The position numbers and the translations under genes are program-made. A DNA stretch of 64,000 nucleotides, taken from NCBI RefSeq assembly GCF_029855125.1, contig NZ_CP123229.1, forward strand, positions 992,001 through 1,056,000. Direction: 5' to 3'. The notes beneath the pieces were generated by a model. The model searched no databases. It saw nothing but the letters and a program-made list of their open reading frames with translations, and was not told the DNA's origin. This stretch comes from Methylocapsa sp. D3K7 (GTDB lineage: Bacteria > Pseudomonadota > Alphaproteobacteria > Rhizobiales > Beijerinckiaceae). This document shows positions 44,110-53,567 of the stretch, in pieces. Each line of letters opens with the position of its first letter. Positions within the stretch are counted from its first letter, which is position 1.

Positions 44110-45681
44110 ATGGTCGAGCGTCGCGCGTTTTTGAAATGGGTTCTTTGCGGGATTGCAGCTCCGCTCGGCGCAGGGGCAGGAGGCATTGCCGGAACGCCCA
44201 GCGCAGCGGAAGAGATAGCTCCGTCGGAACCGCTCCGAAGCTTTGCCTTGGGGGACCCTGCCCCATTCGACCCGAGCATGGTCACCGAGGCCGCCAGATC
44301 TCTGTCGAAGCGGCCTTTCAAGCCGCTCGTCGCCGATATTCCCGGCATGTTCCGCGACCTTAGCTATGAGCAATACGCGACGATTCGCGAACGTCCAGGG
44401 ACGGCAATCTGGGCCGCCGAAAATACCGGCTTTTCGATCGCGCCCTTGCATCGCGGGTTTATCTTTTCGAATCCCATGGAAATCAGTCTCGTCTACGACG
44501 CCCGTGCTCGCCGTGTCATTTATGATCAAGCCTTGTTTGACTTCGACCGGCTTGCCACCCCCAGCAACATTGGGGACCTCGGTTTTTCCGGCTTCCGGGT
44601 TCTCGCGCAAGGCCAAGGCGGATTTTCCGAACGCGCCATTTTCCAAGGGGCAAGCTTTTTTCGCGCCCTGGCGCCAGGTCAGACATTCGGCACCATGGCG
44701 CGGGCGATGTCGATCAAAACCGCCGATCCGCGCGGGGAGGAATTTCCGGCATTCCGCTCCGTCTGGATCGAGCGCCCGACGCTGGCCGCTGGCGCGCTCG
44801 TTATTCACGCATTGATTGATTCGGAAAGCGTGACGGGCGCCTATCGCTTTACCCTCCGGCCAGGCGACGCCACGATTATCGACACGGAATGCACCTTATT
44901 CGCACGCGTGGCGGTCGATAGCCTAGGGCTTGCCACAATGAGCGCGACGCATCTATCCGGCCCGCTCGACGAGCGGCGCGATGACGATCTGCGTCCAAGC
45001 GTGAGCGAGGTGACGGGTCTTCAAATGCTGACCGGAAAGGGAGAATGGTTATGGCGGCCGGTTGCCAACCGCAACACTCTCCAGATTTCGACATTCGTCG
45101 ATGAAAGCCCGCGCGGGTTCGGGTTTCTGCAACGCGACCGCAATTTCGACCATTATCAGGATGATGACCAGCATTACGAAACGCGCCCTTCCTTATGGAT
45201 AGAACCCATTGGCGATTGGTCGGCGGGCGGCGTCCAACTTGTCGAAATTCCATCGGTTTCCGAGGCCAATGACAATATCATCAGCTTTTGGAAGCCCAAA
45301 CAGCCGCTTGCCGCCGGCAGTGAAACGTTTTTTGCCTACCGGCAGTTCTGGTGCTGGAACCCGCCGGAACAGCCACCGCTTGCCATCGCCACACAGTCAC
45401 GTTCTGGGCGGGGTTCGTCATCGAAACGCCGCCGTTTCGTTGTTGAGTTCGCCGGTGACATTTTGAGCGCTCCGGAAAACAGCGAAGCCTTGAAGGCAAA
45501 TTTGAGTGCCGCGCCGGGATCAATTGTGGCTGTTCGAACATTTACCTCGACGGACAAAAAAACCTGCCGGGTGCTGTTTGAAATCGATCCTGGTAATGAA
45601 ACCTACTGCGAGATGCGCCTCGTGCTGGAGGCGGGAGGCAAACCCATGAGCGAGACTTGGCTTTATCGATGGACGCTCTGA
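44110..45681 (+). CDS. opgD: Periplasmic glucan biosynthesis protein OpgD (MdoD)
   Basis: This protein of about 523 residues belongs to the OpgG/OpgD family, which shapes osmoregulated periplasmic glucans. ATG 44110 begins MVERRAFLKWVLCGIAAPLG, a twin-arginine-like leader (RRAFLK) followed by a hydrophobic stretch and an Ala-rich cleavage region; OpgD is Tat-exported in E. coli. A GTG start at 44062 would put 16 residues before the leader. Family stretches include FKPLVADIPGMFRDLSYEQY, ENTGFSIAPLHRGFIFSNPM and GFGFLQRDRNFDHYQDDDQH. It overlaps opgH by 13 bases, so the two are coupled. Confidence 0.94.
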   Translation: MVERRAFLKWVLCGIAAPLGAGAGGIAGTPSAAEEIAPSEPLRSFALGDPAPFDPSMVTEAARSLSKRPFKPLVADIPGMFRDLSYEQYATIRERPGTAIWAAENTGFSIAPLHRGFIFSNPMEISLVYDARARRVIYDQALFDFDRLATPSNIGDLGFSGFRVLAQGQGGFSERAIFQGASFFRALAPGQTFGTMARAMSIKTADPRGEEFPAFRSVWIERPTLAAGALVIHALIDSESVTGAYRFTLRPGDATIIDTECTLFARVAVDSLGLATMSATHLSGPLDERRDDDLRPSVSEVTGLQMLTGKGEWLWRPVANRNTLQISTFVDESPRGFGFLQRDRNFDHYQDDDQHYETRPSLWIEPIGDWSAGGVQLVEIPSVSEANDNIISFWKPKQPLAAGSETFFAYRQFWCWNPPEQPPLAIATQSRSGRGSSSKRRRFVVEFAGDILSAPENSEALKANLSAAPGSIVAVRTFTSTDKKTCRVLFEIDPGNETYCEMRLVLEAGGKPMSETWLYRWTL

Positions 45682-47888
45682 GCAATCCTAGGCCGAATGA
45701 GCCAGTGGTGACGCCGTTGCGTCCTGGCGATGGCGCTTTGCCGCCGGACGCCTTCTCCTGTGTGCCGCCGGAAGCGCCGCTCGCGATGCCGACTCAAAGC
45801 CTGACCCGCTTCGACCCTGGGGGATGCCACCGCGATAGCCGTCATCCCTACCTCGGCTCCTGGCTGGCCCGGCTTTTTGTCTTTGGAGGCGGATTTTGTC
45901 TTACCTTGTACGGCGCCCATGAAATGTACAAAGTCATCGAGGTCGGAGGGATCACGATTCTCGAATGGGCGCTGCTGTTGCTTTTTGTTGCCAATTTCTC
46001 CTGGATCGCGCTCGCCTGCACGAGCGCTTTAGCGGGTTTTTTCTGGCTTTTGCTGTTTCCGCAAAAACCTCCGGGCCCGCCCGTTTCGTTGCGTCAGCGC
46101 ACGGCGATCGTGATGCCGATTTACAACGAAGCGCCCTCACGCATCTTTGCCGCGCTCGAGGCAATGATCGAAGAGGTCGAAGCGAGCGGTCTCGGCCAGG
46201 CGTTCGAATGGTTCTTTCTTTCCGATACCACCGATCCGGAAATTTTCGTCGCAGAGGAGCACGCTTTTCTCGCCATGCGGAGCCGGCTGGGCGAGCCTTG
46301 CCGTTTGTTCTACCGGCACCGCCTCAAGAACCTCAATCGCAAGTCCGGCAATATCGAGGAGTTCGTAACCCGGTGGGGCGGCCGCTACCCGCATCTGGTG
46401 GTCCTCGACGCCGATAGTTTGATGACGGGCCGAACCATCATCGCGCTTGCCGCCGCCATGGAAGCCGACCCCGACGCAGGCATCATCCAAACACTTCCGC
46501 TGATCGTCAACCGCAATACGTTATTTGCCCGCCTTCAGCAATTCGCAGCACGCATCTATGGGCCGGTGATCGCCGCGGGCTTTGCCGTCTCCACTGGGCG
46601 CGATGGCAATTACTGGGGCCATAACGCGATTATTCGTACCAGGGCTTTCGCCGCCCATTGCGGTTTGCCCGTGCTGCGCGGGCGGCCACCTTTCGGCGGT
46701 CACATTCTCAGCCATGATTTTGTCGAGGCCGCCTTGATCCGGCGCGCCGGTTACGCGGTCTATATGCTGCCAAGTCTCGGCGGCAGCTATGAGGAATGTC
46801 CGCCATCGCTGATCGATCTTTCGACACGCGACCGCCGCTGGTGTCAAGGCAACCTTCAGCATTTGCGAATACTCCCCGCGAAGGGGCTGCATCTGATGTC
46901 GCGGCAGCATTTCGTGACAGGAATTATGGCGTATGTGGCCTCGCCGCTCTGGTTGGCGCAACTCCTTATTGGTATCGTCATTGTTCTGCAAGCGAGCTAC
47001 ATCCGGCCCGAATATTTCTCAAGCGACTTCACACTGTTTCCGGCATGGCCAAGGTTCGATCCGCAAAGATCGCTCGAGCTTTTCGGCATCACCATGGCGA
47101 TCCTCCTCCTTCCGAAGTTTCTTGGCCTTGTTCTCTCTTTGGTCCAAAGTAGCACGCGGCGGGGGGCTGGCGGCGCCGCCAGGCTTATTGTCTCGGCATT
47201 CTTCGAGATCATCATGTCGGCTCTGCTCGCTCCGATCATGATGCTGATCCAGGCCGGCCATGTCATGCATTTCGTGTTCGGCCTTGATACCGGCTGGGAC
47301 CCGCAGCGGCGCGACGACGGGTCGATCCCCTTTGCGGACATCGTGCGGCGGCACCGCGCGCATGTGGTGATGGGGGTGTTGAGCCTTGTCGCGGGTCTGT
47401 CGATCTCGCCCTCGCTCGTCGCCTGGATGTCGCCAACGATCCTCGGCCTTATCAGCGCGATCGTTCTTTCCTGGGGCACCGGACTTCGCGGCGTCGGCGT
47501 TGCTTTGCGGCACGCCGGTCTTCTCGTGACTCCGGAAGAGCAATCGACCCCACCCGTCATCGCGCGCGCCAATTCCTTGGTGAACGAGCGCGCCCGTCTC
47601 GATGCCGATATCCCACAAGGGCTCTCCCTGCTGCATGGTGATCCGCAGTTCCGCGCCTTTCATCTCGCTTGCTTGCCGCGGCCGCCAAAACGGCGGAATG
47701 GCAACATCGCGCCGGAATGGGCCCTTGCCGACGCCAAGCTTGCCGAAGCCGGAACGATTGATGAAGCGATCTCCTGGCTTCAACCCAAAGAGCGCATGGC
47801 GATTTTACAAGATCAAACGCTGATCGCCCATTTGGCGCTGTTGCCCGCTCAGCCGCCCTCCGCCGATGCCTCTTCTTCGACAGGCTGA
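45669..47888 (+). CDS. opgH: Glucan biosynthesis glucosyltransferase OpgH (MdoH)
   Basis: This 739-residue inner-membrane GT2 enzyme polymerises glucose from UDP-glucose for periplasmic glucans. The cytoplasmic catalytic part has TAIVMPIYNEAPSRIFAALE, the DxD motif in VVLDADSLMTGRTI, and the (Q/R)xxRW motif within RDRRWCQGNLQHLRI. Membrane helices flank it (LFVFGGGFCLTLYGAHEMYK; PLWLAQLLIGIVIVLQASYI). ATG 45669 lies inside the end of opgD; a TTG four codons earlier is possible. Length is slightly shorter than the E. coli protein. Confidence 0.95.
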   Translation: MDALSNPRPNEPVVTPLRPGDGALPPDAFSCVPPEAPLAMPTQSLTRFDPGGCHRDSRHPYLGSWLARLFVFGGGFCLTLYGAHEMYKVIEVGGITILEWALLLLFVANFSWIALACTSALAGFFWLLLFPQKPPGPPVSLRQRTAIVMPIYNEAPSRIFAALEAMIEEVEASGLGQAFEWFFLSDTTDPEIFVAEEHAFLAMRSRLGEPCRLFYRHRLKNLNRKSGNIEEFVTRWGGRYPHLVVLDADSLMTGRTIIALAAAMEADPDAGIIQTLPLIVNRNTLFARLQQFAARIYGPVIAAGFAVSTGRDGNYWGHNAIIRTRAFAAHCGLPVLRGRPPFGGHILSHDFVEAALIRRAGYAVYMLPSLGGSYEECPPSLIDLSTRDRRWCQGNLQHLRILPAKGLHLMSRQHFVTGIMAYVASPLWLAQLLIGIVIVLQASYIRPEYFSSDFTLFPAWPRFDPQRSLELFGITMAILLLPKFLGLVLSLVQSSTRRGAGGAARLIVSAFFEIIMSALLAPIMMLIQAGHVMHFVFGLDTGWDPQRRDDGSIPFADIVRRHRAHVVMGVLSLVAGLSISPSLVAWMSPTILGLISAIVLSWGTGLRGVGVALRHAGLLVTPEEQSTPPVIARANSLVNERARLDADIPQGLSLLHGDPQFRAFHLACLPRPPKRRNGNIAPEWALADAKLAEAGTIDEAISWLQPKERMAILQDQTLIAHLALLPAQPPSADASSSTG

Positions 47889-47911
47889 GATGTCTCCAAC
47901 AGCCACGATAT

Positions 47912-47929
47912 CCTCACCAGCGGGTGAGG
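47912..47929. terminator. Hairpin between convergent opgH and ppdK
   Basis: CCTCACC (47912-47918) and GGTGAGG (47923-47929) pair over a 4-base loop, immediately before the ppdK stop and 24 bases after opgH. The position suggests a two-way transcription stop, but neither side carries a T-run. Confidence 0.4.
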
Positions 47930-50602
47930 CTATGTAGCGGCTTTGGCCGCCAAAGCCGCCTGTGCCGCCGCTAGACGCGCGATCGGGACCCGGAAAGGCG
48001 AACAAGAGACATAGCTCAGGCCAACATCCTGGAAAAACGCGATCGAGGCAGGATCGCCCGCATGTTCGCCGCAGATTCCAATCTTGATCTCCGGCCGTGA
48101 CTGGCGGCCGCGCGCGACCGCGATTTCGATGAATTCGCCAACCCCTTCCTGGTCGATCGTGGCAAACGGATTTGCAGGAAGGATTCCCTTGGCCACATAT
48201 TCGCCGAGGAATGATCCCGCATCGTCGCGGGAAAGCGCGAGACAGGTCTGAGTGAGGTCATTGGTGCCAAATGAAAAGAACTCGGCTGTTTGGGCAAGTT
48301 CGCCAGCCCGCAAGCAAGCCCGCGGGGTCTCGATCATCGTCCCGAACGAATAGTCAATGGTCTCGGTCGCCTCGGCGGCAACCGCCAGTGCCACCTTCTC
48401 AACCTGTGCCTTGATCCGATCGAACTCCTCTTTGCCGATGACGAGCGGCGTCATGATTTCCACCCGCGCGGCAACCCCAGTCTTGCGCTTGACCGCGACC
48501 GCGCCTTCAAAAATCGCGCGCGCTTGCATTTCGGCGATTTCAGGAAAAACGATCGCGAGCCGGCAGCCGCGAAACCCCAGCATCGGATTGTACTCTTGCA
48601 GTTCGGCCGCACGCTGGGTCAGCTTTTCCGGCGAAACAGACATGGCCTCGGCAACGGCCGCGATTTCGTCCCGGCTTCGCGGCAGAAATTCATGCAGCGG
48701 CGGATCAAGCAGGCGAATGGTCACCGGCAGACCCGCCATGATCTCGAAAAGCTCGGTGAAATCGGCGCGCTGAATCGGCAGCAGCTTGGCAAGCGCCGCC
48801 CGCCGGCCCGCTTCATCCTCGGCAAGGATCATTTCACGGACCATGACAATCCGTTCACCTTCGAAGAACATATGCTCGGTCCGGCAAAGGCCTATCCCCT
48901 CCGCGCCGAATTTCCGCGCGACACGCGCATCCCTCGGAGTGTCGGCATTCGCCCGCACTCCCATCCGGCGCACCGCATCCGCCCATTCCATGAGTATAGT
49001 AAATTCCCCCGAAAGCTCGGGCTGGTGCATTTCGACGGCGCCCTTGAGCACCTGCCCAGTGGCGCCGTCAATCGTCAGCATGTCTCCTTTGCGAAAAGTA
49101 ACTCCGGCCGCCGTCATGGTCTCTTTTGCGTAATTGACGCGGATCGTGCCGGCACCGGAAACGCAGGGCTTTCCCATACCGCGCGCGACAACCGCCGCAT
49201 GGGACGTCATGCCGCCCCGCGTCGTCAAAATGCCTTCCGCCGCATGCATTCCCAAAATATCTTCGGGGCTCGTCTCGATGCGCACCAAAATGACCTTGCG
49301 GCCAGCGCTCTTCAATTGCTCGGCGTCGCTGGCACAAAAAACGATCTCGCCACTCGCCGCCCCAGGCGAGGCCGGCAAGCCGGTGGCGACAATCTGGCGC
49401 GCGGCACGAGGATCAAGCGCTGGATGCAAAAGCTGTTCTAAGGACAAAGGATCGATGCTGGCGATCGCCTCTGGCTTGCCGATCAATCCTTCGTTTGTCA
49501 TCTCGACGGCGATGCGAAGCGCGGCCTTGCTGGTTCGCTTGCCGCTGCGGGACTGCAACATCCATAATTTGCCGCGCTCCACCGTGAATTCCACATCCTG
49601 CATATCGCGATAGTGCGCTTCGAGATGAGCCATCACACTGGTGAGTTCCGCATAGGCGTCCGGCAGCAGCGATTCCATCGACGGATCTTGCGAACGCCCG
49701 GCGATACGGGCGGCCTCGGTAATATTTTGTGGCGTTCTGAGACCCGCGACGACGTCCTCGCCTTGTGCATTGAGCAAGAACTCGCCGTAGAGTTCCTTCG
49801 CGCCGGTTGACGGGTTGCGGGTAAAGGCGACACCGGTCGCCGACGTCTCCCCCATATTGCCAAAAACCATGGCCTGAATCGTGACCGCGGTTCCATAGGC
49901 TGCCGGGATATCATGCAGCCACCGGTAGGCAACGGCACGCGGATTCATCCAAGATTCGAACACGGCGCCAATCGCGCCCCAAAGCTGTTCACGGGGATCT
50001 TGCGGAAAGGGTCTGCCTTGGATTTTTTCAAATCGTGCTTTGAACTCGGCGACAATCGCCCGCCACCCGCCCTCAGTCAGTTCCGTATCGAGCGCTATTC
50101 CTTTGTTCTGCTTGTAATACTCAAGGATCGTTTCAAAGATGTGATGTTCGATACCCAAAACCACATTCGCATACATTTGAATGAACCGGCGATAGGAATC
50201 ATAGGCAAAACGGGCGTCGCCCGAATTTTCCGCCAACGCCTCCACGGTGATGTCGTTGAGGCCGAGGTTCAAAACCGTGTCCATCATGCCAGGCATCGAG
50301 GCCCTGGCCCCGGACCTCGCCGAAACGAGGAGCGGCGATTGCGCGTCGCCATAGGTCCGGCCGGTGACACCGCTGATAAACCCGAGCGCGGACTCCACCG
50401 CCTCGGCTAGGTCCACCGGAAATTGTTTTCCGTTGTTATAAAAATACGTGCACACCTCGGTGGTAATGGTGAATCCAGGAGGGACCGGCAGTCCAAGTCT
50501 CGCCATTTCGGCAAGATTGCCTCCCTTGCCGCCAAGAAGATTTTTCAGATCGCTTCCGCCTTCGGCCTCGCCCTGACCAAAAGTGTATACCCATTTTGTC
50601 AT
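47930..50602 (-). CDS. ppdK: Pyruvate, phosphate dikinase
   Basis: This 890-residue enzyme interconverts pyruvate, ATP and Pi with PEP, AMP and PPi. The N-terminal ATP-grasp domain starts WVYTFGQGEAEGGSDLKNLL and has GLPVPPGFTITTEVCTYFYN. The swivelling domain carries the phosphohistidine in GGMTSHAAVVARGMGKPC. The C-terminal PEP-binding barrel has GIGLCRTEHMFFEGERI and the end FFSFGTNDLTQTCLALSRDD followed by ICGEHAGDP. ATG 50602 is 6 bases after AAAGGG; a GTG two codons earlier is less well spaced. In a serine-cycle organism it can help PEP-pyruvate balance. Confidence 0.97.
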   Translation of the reverse strand: MTKWVYTFGQGEAEGGSDLKNLLGGKGGNLAEMARLGLPVPPGFTITTEVCTYFYNNGKQFPVDLAEAVESALGFISGVTGRTYGDAQSPLLVSARSGARASMPGMMDTVLNLGLNDITVEALAENSGDARFAYDSYRRFIQMYANVVLGIEHHIFETILEYYKQNKGIALDTELTEGGWRAIVAEFKARFEKIQGRPFPQDPREQLWGAIGAVFESWMNPRAVAYRWLHDIPAAYGTAVTIQAMVFGNMGETSATGVAFTRNPSTGAKELYGEFLLNAQGEDVVAGLRTPQNITEAARIAGRSQDPSMESLLPDAYAELTSVMAHLEAHYRDMQDVEFTVERGKLWMLQSRSGKRTSKAALRIAVEMTNEGLIGKPEAIASIDPLSLEQLLHPALDPRAARQIVATGLPASPGAASGEIVFCASDAEQLKSAGRKVILVRIETSPEDILGMHAAEGILTTRGGMTSHAAVVARGMGKPCVSGAGTIRVNYAKETMTAAGVTFRKGDMLTIDGATGQVLKGAVEMHQPELSGEFTILMEWADAVRRMGVRANADTPRDARVARKFGAEGIGLCRTEHMFFEGERIVMVREMILAEDEAGRRAALAKLLPIQRADFTELFEIMAGLPVTIRLLDPPLHEFLPRSRDEIAAVAEAMSVSPEKLTQRAAELQEYNPMLGFRGCRLAIVFPEIAEMQARAIFEGAVAVKRKTGVAARVEIMTPLVIGKEEFDRIKAQVEKVALAVAAEATETIDYSFGTMIETPRACLRAGELAQTAEFFSFGTNDLTQTCLALSRDDAGSFLGEYVAKGILPANPFATIDQEGVGEFIEIAVARGRQSRPEIKIGICGEHAGDPASIAFFQDVGLSYVSCSPFRVPIARLAAAQAALAAKAAT

Positions 50603-50689
50603 TGTCACCCTTTAGCGGCGTTCGCACGCTCACGGATCGCGACGTATACACGGCATCCGCGCAGTTTTCCGGACAGTCTTTTCATCGCT

Positions 50690-51051
50690 TTACCTACAAG
50701 CGCCGCAAGCGCAACCCAAAATGACGAACCGGTTCTCCGGCCATCCCGCAACTATCAATACGCCAACCATAGCCGCAAGCCCACCCAAAGCAAAAACCGG
50801 CCCTAAGTCTTGGCACCGAGCCCCGTGGCGATTTCTGTGGTACCGGAAAGGATTAGGAAGATTGTGATAAGTCGAAGCGATCGACGCCGAAGCCCCGAAA
50901 ACCCGAACTGCAACATCCACGACCACGCCGACAATCTTGCCCAAGAGCGGTTATAGCTACCAATTGCCGTGTTCAAAGAACGTGGCGCAGATGGGCATAG
51001 TTCCGGATCACTTGTGAAGGTCATGGAACCCATCCCTTTTCGAAATGGCAC
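50690..51051 (-). pseudogene. Possible decayed HdeD/DUF308-type membrane protein gene
   Basis: Two overlapping minus-strand frames carry fragments that together look like a short multi-helix membrane protein. One (to about 50803) has LRLITIFLILSGTTEIATGL, and the next frame continues with GPVFALGGLAAMVGVLIVAG followed by WPENRFVILG. The second piece resembles the GWPESALWVIG-type loop of HdeD-like proteins. No single frame covers both, no ribosome-binding site is evident, and the N-terminal part is not recognisable. I read this as a frameshifted remnant, with low certainty. The remainder of the gap (to 50603) shows nothing. Confidence 0.3.
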
Positions 51052-51565
51052 CCTCCGCCTCGGGCTCTACCGCCATGGCTGCCGGATCAACAAGACCGGC
51101 GGCTTCTCAAATGATGTCTCCGCTGATCACGCGGGCCAGCCAAGACTTAGCCTTCACTTGAAACCAAGACTTGGACTTCGCCTAAAACATAGCTTTGCCG
51201 GAGAATGCGACCAGTAAACTTCGTCCCGCAATCTCATTTCGGCCGGAAACCGGCTGGACGCAATCTCGTTCAAAACTCCCAAAAGGAGAGGAGTTATCCC
51301 ACAGTTGAGGCAGCCGGTTGCTTCTGGCAAATTCTTGCTGGATTGTTAAGCAACTGTTGTGCAAAAGCCGCAGTTTCGCTCGAAACGTCGCACAACCCAG
51401 TGTGAGAATTGGGGTTTGCGTTGCGGGTTGGTCGTTTGTTCGCTATTCACGATTCTGTAGGGTCGGCCAGGGGTAAGGTCGGCATAGCTTTCTTAGTTTT
51501 TGCTTTAGCTGCGTTTCACCGCGTCCGCAACGCTGGTCTGCGGTCTTGTTTTGAAAGAGGCGTCC
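51052..51565. other. Intergenic region upstream of dxs
   Basis: About 510 bases between the possible pseudogene and dxs. I find no gene, tRNA or clear hairpin. A short imperfect direct repeat (CAAGACTTAGCCTTCACTTG and CAAGACTTGGACTTCGCCT around 51140-51183) is visible. The dxs promoter should be here; I could not place it with confidence. Confidence 0.4.
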
Positions 51566-53500
51566 GTGACGATATCTTCAAAAACCCCCTTGCTCGACAC
51601 GATCGCCTCGCCCTCCGATTTGCGGCGCTTGAACGAAACCGATCTCGCCCAGATCGCCGACGAACTGCGTACCGAGACCATCGACGCGGTTTCCGTAACG
51701 GGGGGTCATCTCGGCGCCGGACTTGGTGTGGTCGAACTCACAGTTGCCTTGCATTATGTGTTCGATACCCCGGACGATCGGATCATTTGGGACGTCGGCC
51801 ACCAAGCCTATCCCCATAAGATACTGACCGGCCGGCGCGACCGGATCAGAACCTTGCGCCGGGGTGGCGGCCTGTCTGGCTTCACCAAGCGCTCGGAAAG
51901 CGATTATGATCCTTTTGGAGCGGCCCATTCCTCCACGTCGATCTCGGCCGGGCTTGGCATGGCAGTGGCCAATACGCTGTCCAACAAGCGCACCAACGTC
52001 GTCGCCGTGATCGGCGACGGCGCAATGTCGGCAGGCATGGCCTATGAAGCGATGAACAATGCGGGTGCGATGCACTCGCGGCTGATCATTATCCTTAACG
52101 ATAACGATATGTCGATTGCGCCCCCGGCGGGCGCCTTGTCGGCATATTTGGCACGGCTCGTCTCCGGGGGCACCTACCGCTCCGTGCGCGAAACCGCAAA
52201 GCAGCTCGGCCGCCATTTGCCGAAGTTCATCTATGATCGGGCTCGCAAGACCGAGGAATTCGCGCGGAATTTCTGGGCGGGCGGGACATTGTTCGAGGAA
52301 CTCGGCATCTATTACGTCGGGCCTATCGATGGCCACAACCTCGATCATTTGCTGCCGGTTTTGAAAAACGTCCGCGATTCGCACAATGGACCCATTCTTG
52401 TCCATGTCGTCACGCAAAAGGGCAAAGGTTATGCTCCCGCCGAAGCATCAACCGACAAATATCATGGCGTCAACACCTTCGACGTCGTCACCGGCGTGCA
52501 GGTCAAACCCAAGGCGAATGCGCCATCCTACACACGGGTGTTCGCCGACGCTTTGGTTGCCGAAGCACAGCAGGACGACAAAATTGTTGCGATTACCGCC
52601 GCCATGCCAAGCGGCACGGGCCTCGATATTTTCCAAAAGGTATTTCCAGAGCGCACCTTCGACGTCGGCATCGCCGAACAGCATGGAATCACCTTTGCCG
52701 CCGGATTGGCGACCGAAGGCTATAAGCCATTCTGCGCGATCTATTCGACGTTTCTCCAGCGCGGCTACGATCAAGTCGTCCACGATGTGGCGATCCAGAA
52801 ATTGCCTGTGCGCTTCGCCATCGACCGGGCCGGCCTCGTCGGCGCCGACGGCGCGACACATGCGGGCTCTTTCGACGTTTCCTTCCTCGGAATTTTGCCG
52901 GGCATGGCAGTAATGGCGGCGGCCGACGAAGCCGAGCTAGTGCATATGGTGGCAACTGCCGCAGCTTACGATGAAGGGCCGATCGCTTTGCGCTACCCGC
53001 GCGGCGAGGGCGTCGGCGTCGATATGCCGGCGGTTGGTCAAGTCCTGGAGATCGGTCGCGGCCGGATCTTGCGCGAAGGCAGCAAAGTCGCAATCCTGTC
53101 CCTCGGGACACGCTTGGCGGAAGCCTTGAAAGCGGCAGAAGAGCTCGCAACCTACGGAGTTTCCACGACGGTCGCCGACGCCCGCTTCGCCAAACCCCTC
53201 GACCAGGATTTGATTTTCCGTCTCGCCACGAACCATGAAGTTTTGATCACGATCGAGGAAGGCTCCATCGGCGGTTTTGGCTCGTTCGTGATGCAGATGC
53301 TTGCCGAGCACGGCGCGTTCGATGGCATTGGCGCACGAAGCCTGAAATTCCGCTCGATGGTGTTACCCGACAGCTTTCTCGATCATGATAAGCCGGAAAA
53401 ACTATACGCCACCGCAGGCCTCGATGTGAAGGGTATCGTCAACAAGGTCCTCGCGACGCTTGGCCGTGAGAGTGACGCCCTGAAGAGCATGATTGCCTGA
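51566..53500 (+). CDS. dxs: 1-deoxy-D-xylulose-5-phosphate synthase
   Basis: This protein of about 644 residues is a thiamine-diphosphate enzyme that condenses pyruvate and glyceraldehyde-3-phosphate, the first step of the MEP isoprenoid pathway. The TPP motif is [20 protein letters not shown]; the N-terminal [20 protein letters not shown] and [20 protein letters not shown] are diagnostic. The transketolase-like middle has [21 protein letters not shown] place the start at GTG 51566, preceded by AAAGAGG with suitable spacing; a TTG at 51551 would include that site. It is convergent with rne. Confidence 0.97.
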   Translation: MTISSKTPLLDTIASPSDLRRLNETDLAQIADELRTETIDAVSVTGGHLGAGLGVVELTVALHYVFDTPDDRIIWDVGHQAYPHKILTGRRDRIRTLRRGGGLSGFTKRSESDYDPFGAAHSSTSISAGLGMAVANTLSNKRTNVVAVIGDGAMSAGMAYEAMNNAGAMHSRLIIILNDNDMSIAPPAGALSAYLARLVSGGTYRSVRETAKQLGRHLPKFIYDRARKTEEFARNFWAGGTLFEELGIYYVGPIDGHNLDHLLPVLKNVRDSHNGPILVHVVTQKGKGYAPAEASTDKYHGVNTFDVVTGVQVKPKANAPSYTRVFADALVAEAQQDDKIVAITAAMPSGTGLDIFQKVFPERTFDVGIAEQHGITFAAGLATEGYKPFCAIYSTFLQRGYDQVVHDVAIQKLPVRFAIDRAGLVGADGATHAGSFDVSFLGILPGMAVMAAADEAELVHMVATAAAYDEGPIALRYPRGEGVGVDMPAVGQVLEIGRGRILREGSKVAILSLGTRLAEALKAAEELATYGVSTTVADARFAKPLDQDLIFRLATNHEVLITIEEGSIGGFGSFVMQMLAEHGAFDGIGARSLKFRSMVLPDSFLDHDKPEKLYATAGLDVKGIVNKVLATLGRESDALKSMIA

Positions 53501-53530
53501 GAGCAATATGACGTGCAAGACCCTGGATGC

Positions 53531-53563
53531 TGATCCCAAAAAGTCTGCGACTTTTTGGGATCA
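53531..53563. repeat. Perfect palindromic element between dxs and rne
   Basis: TGATCCCAAAAAGT (53531-53544) and its exact complement (53550-53563) form a 14-bp stem with a 5-base CTGCG loop, followed by TGCTTTAA. The GATCCC(A/G)AAAAGT...GGGATCATGC type of palindrome is a common dispersed repeat of Rhizobiales genomes, so this is probably a REP-like element. Positioned between convergent stops (53500 and 53568), it also fits a two-way terminator because the stem itself contains five T in each direction. Confidence 0.75.
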
Positions 53564-53567
53564 TGCT

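Noticed and set aside
48290..49441. 383-codon plus-strand frame opposite ppdK
   Set aside because: It is antisense to the conserved PEP-binding part of ppdK and has no family character.
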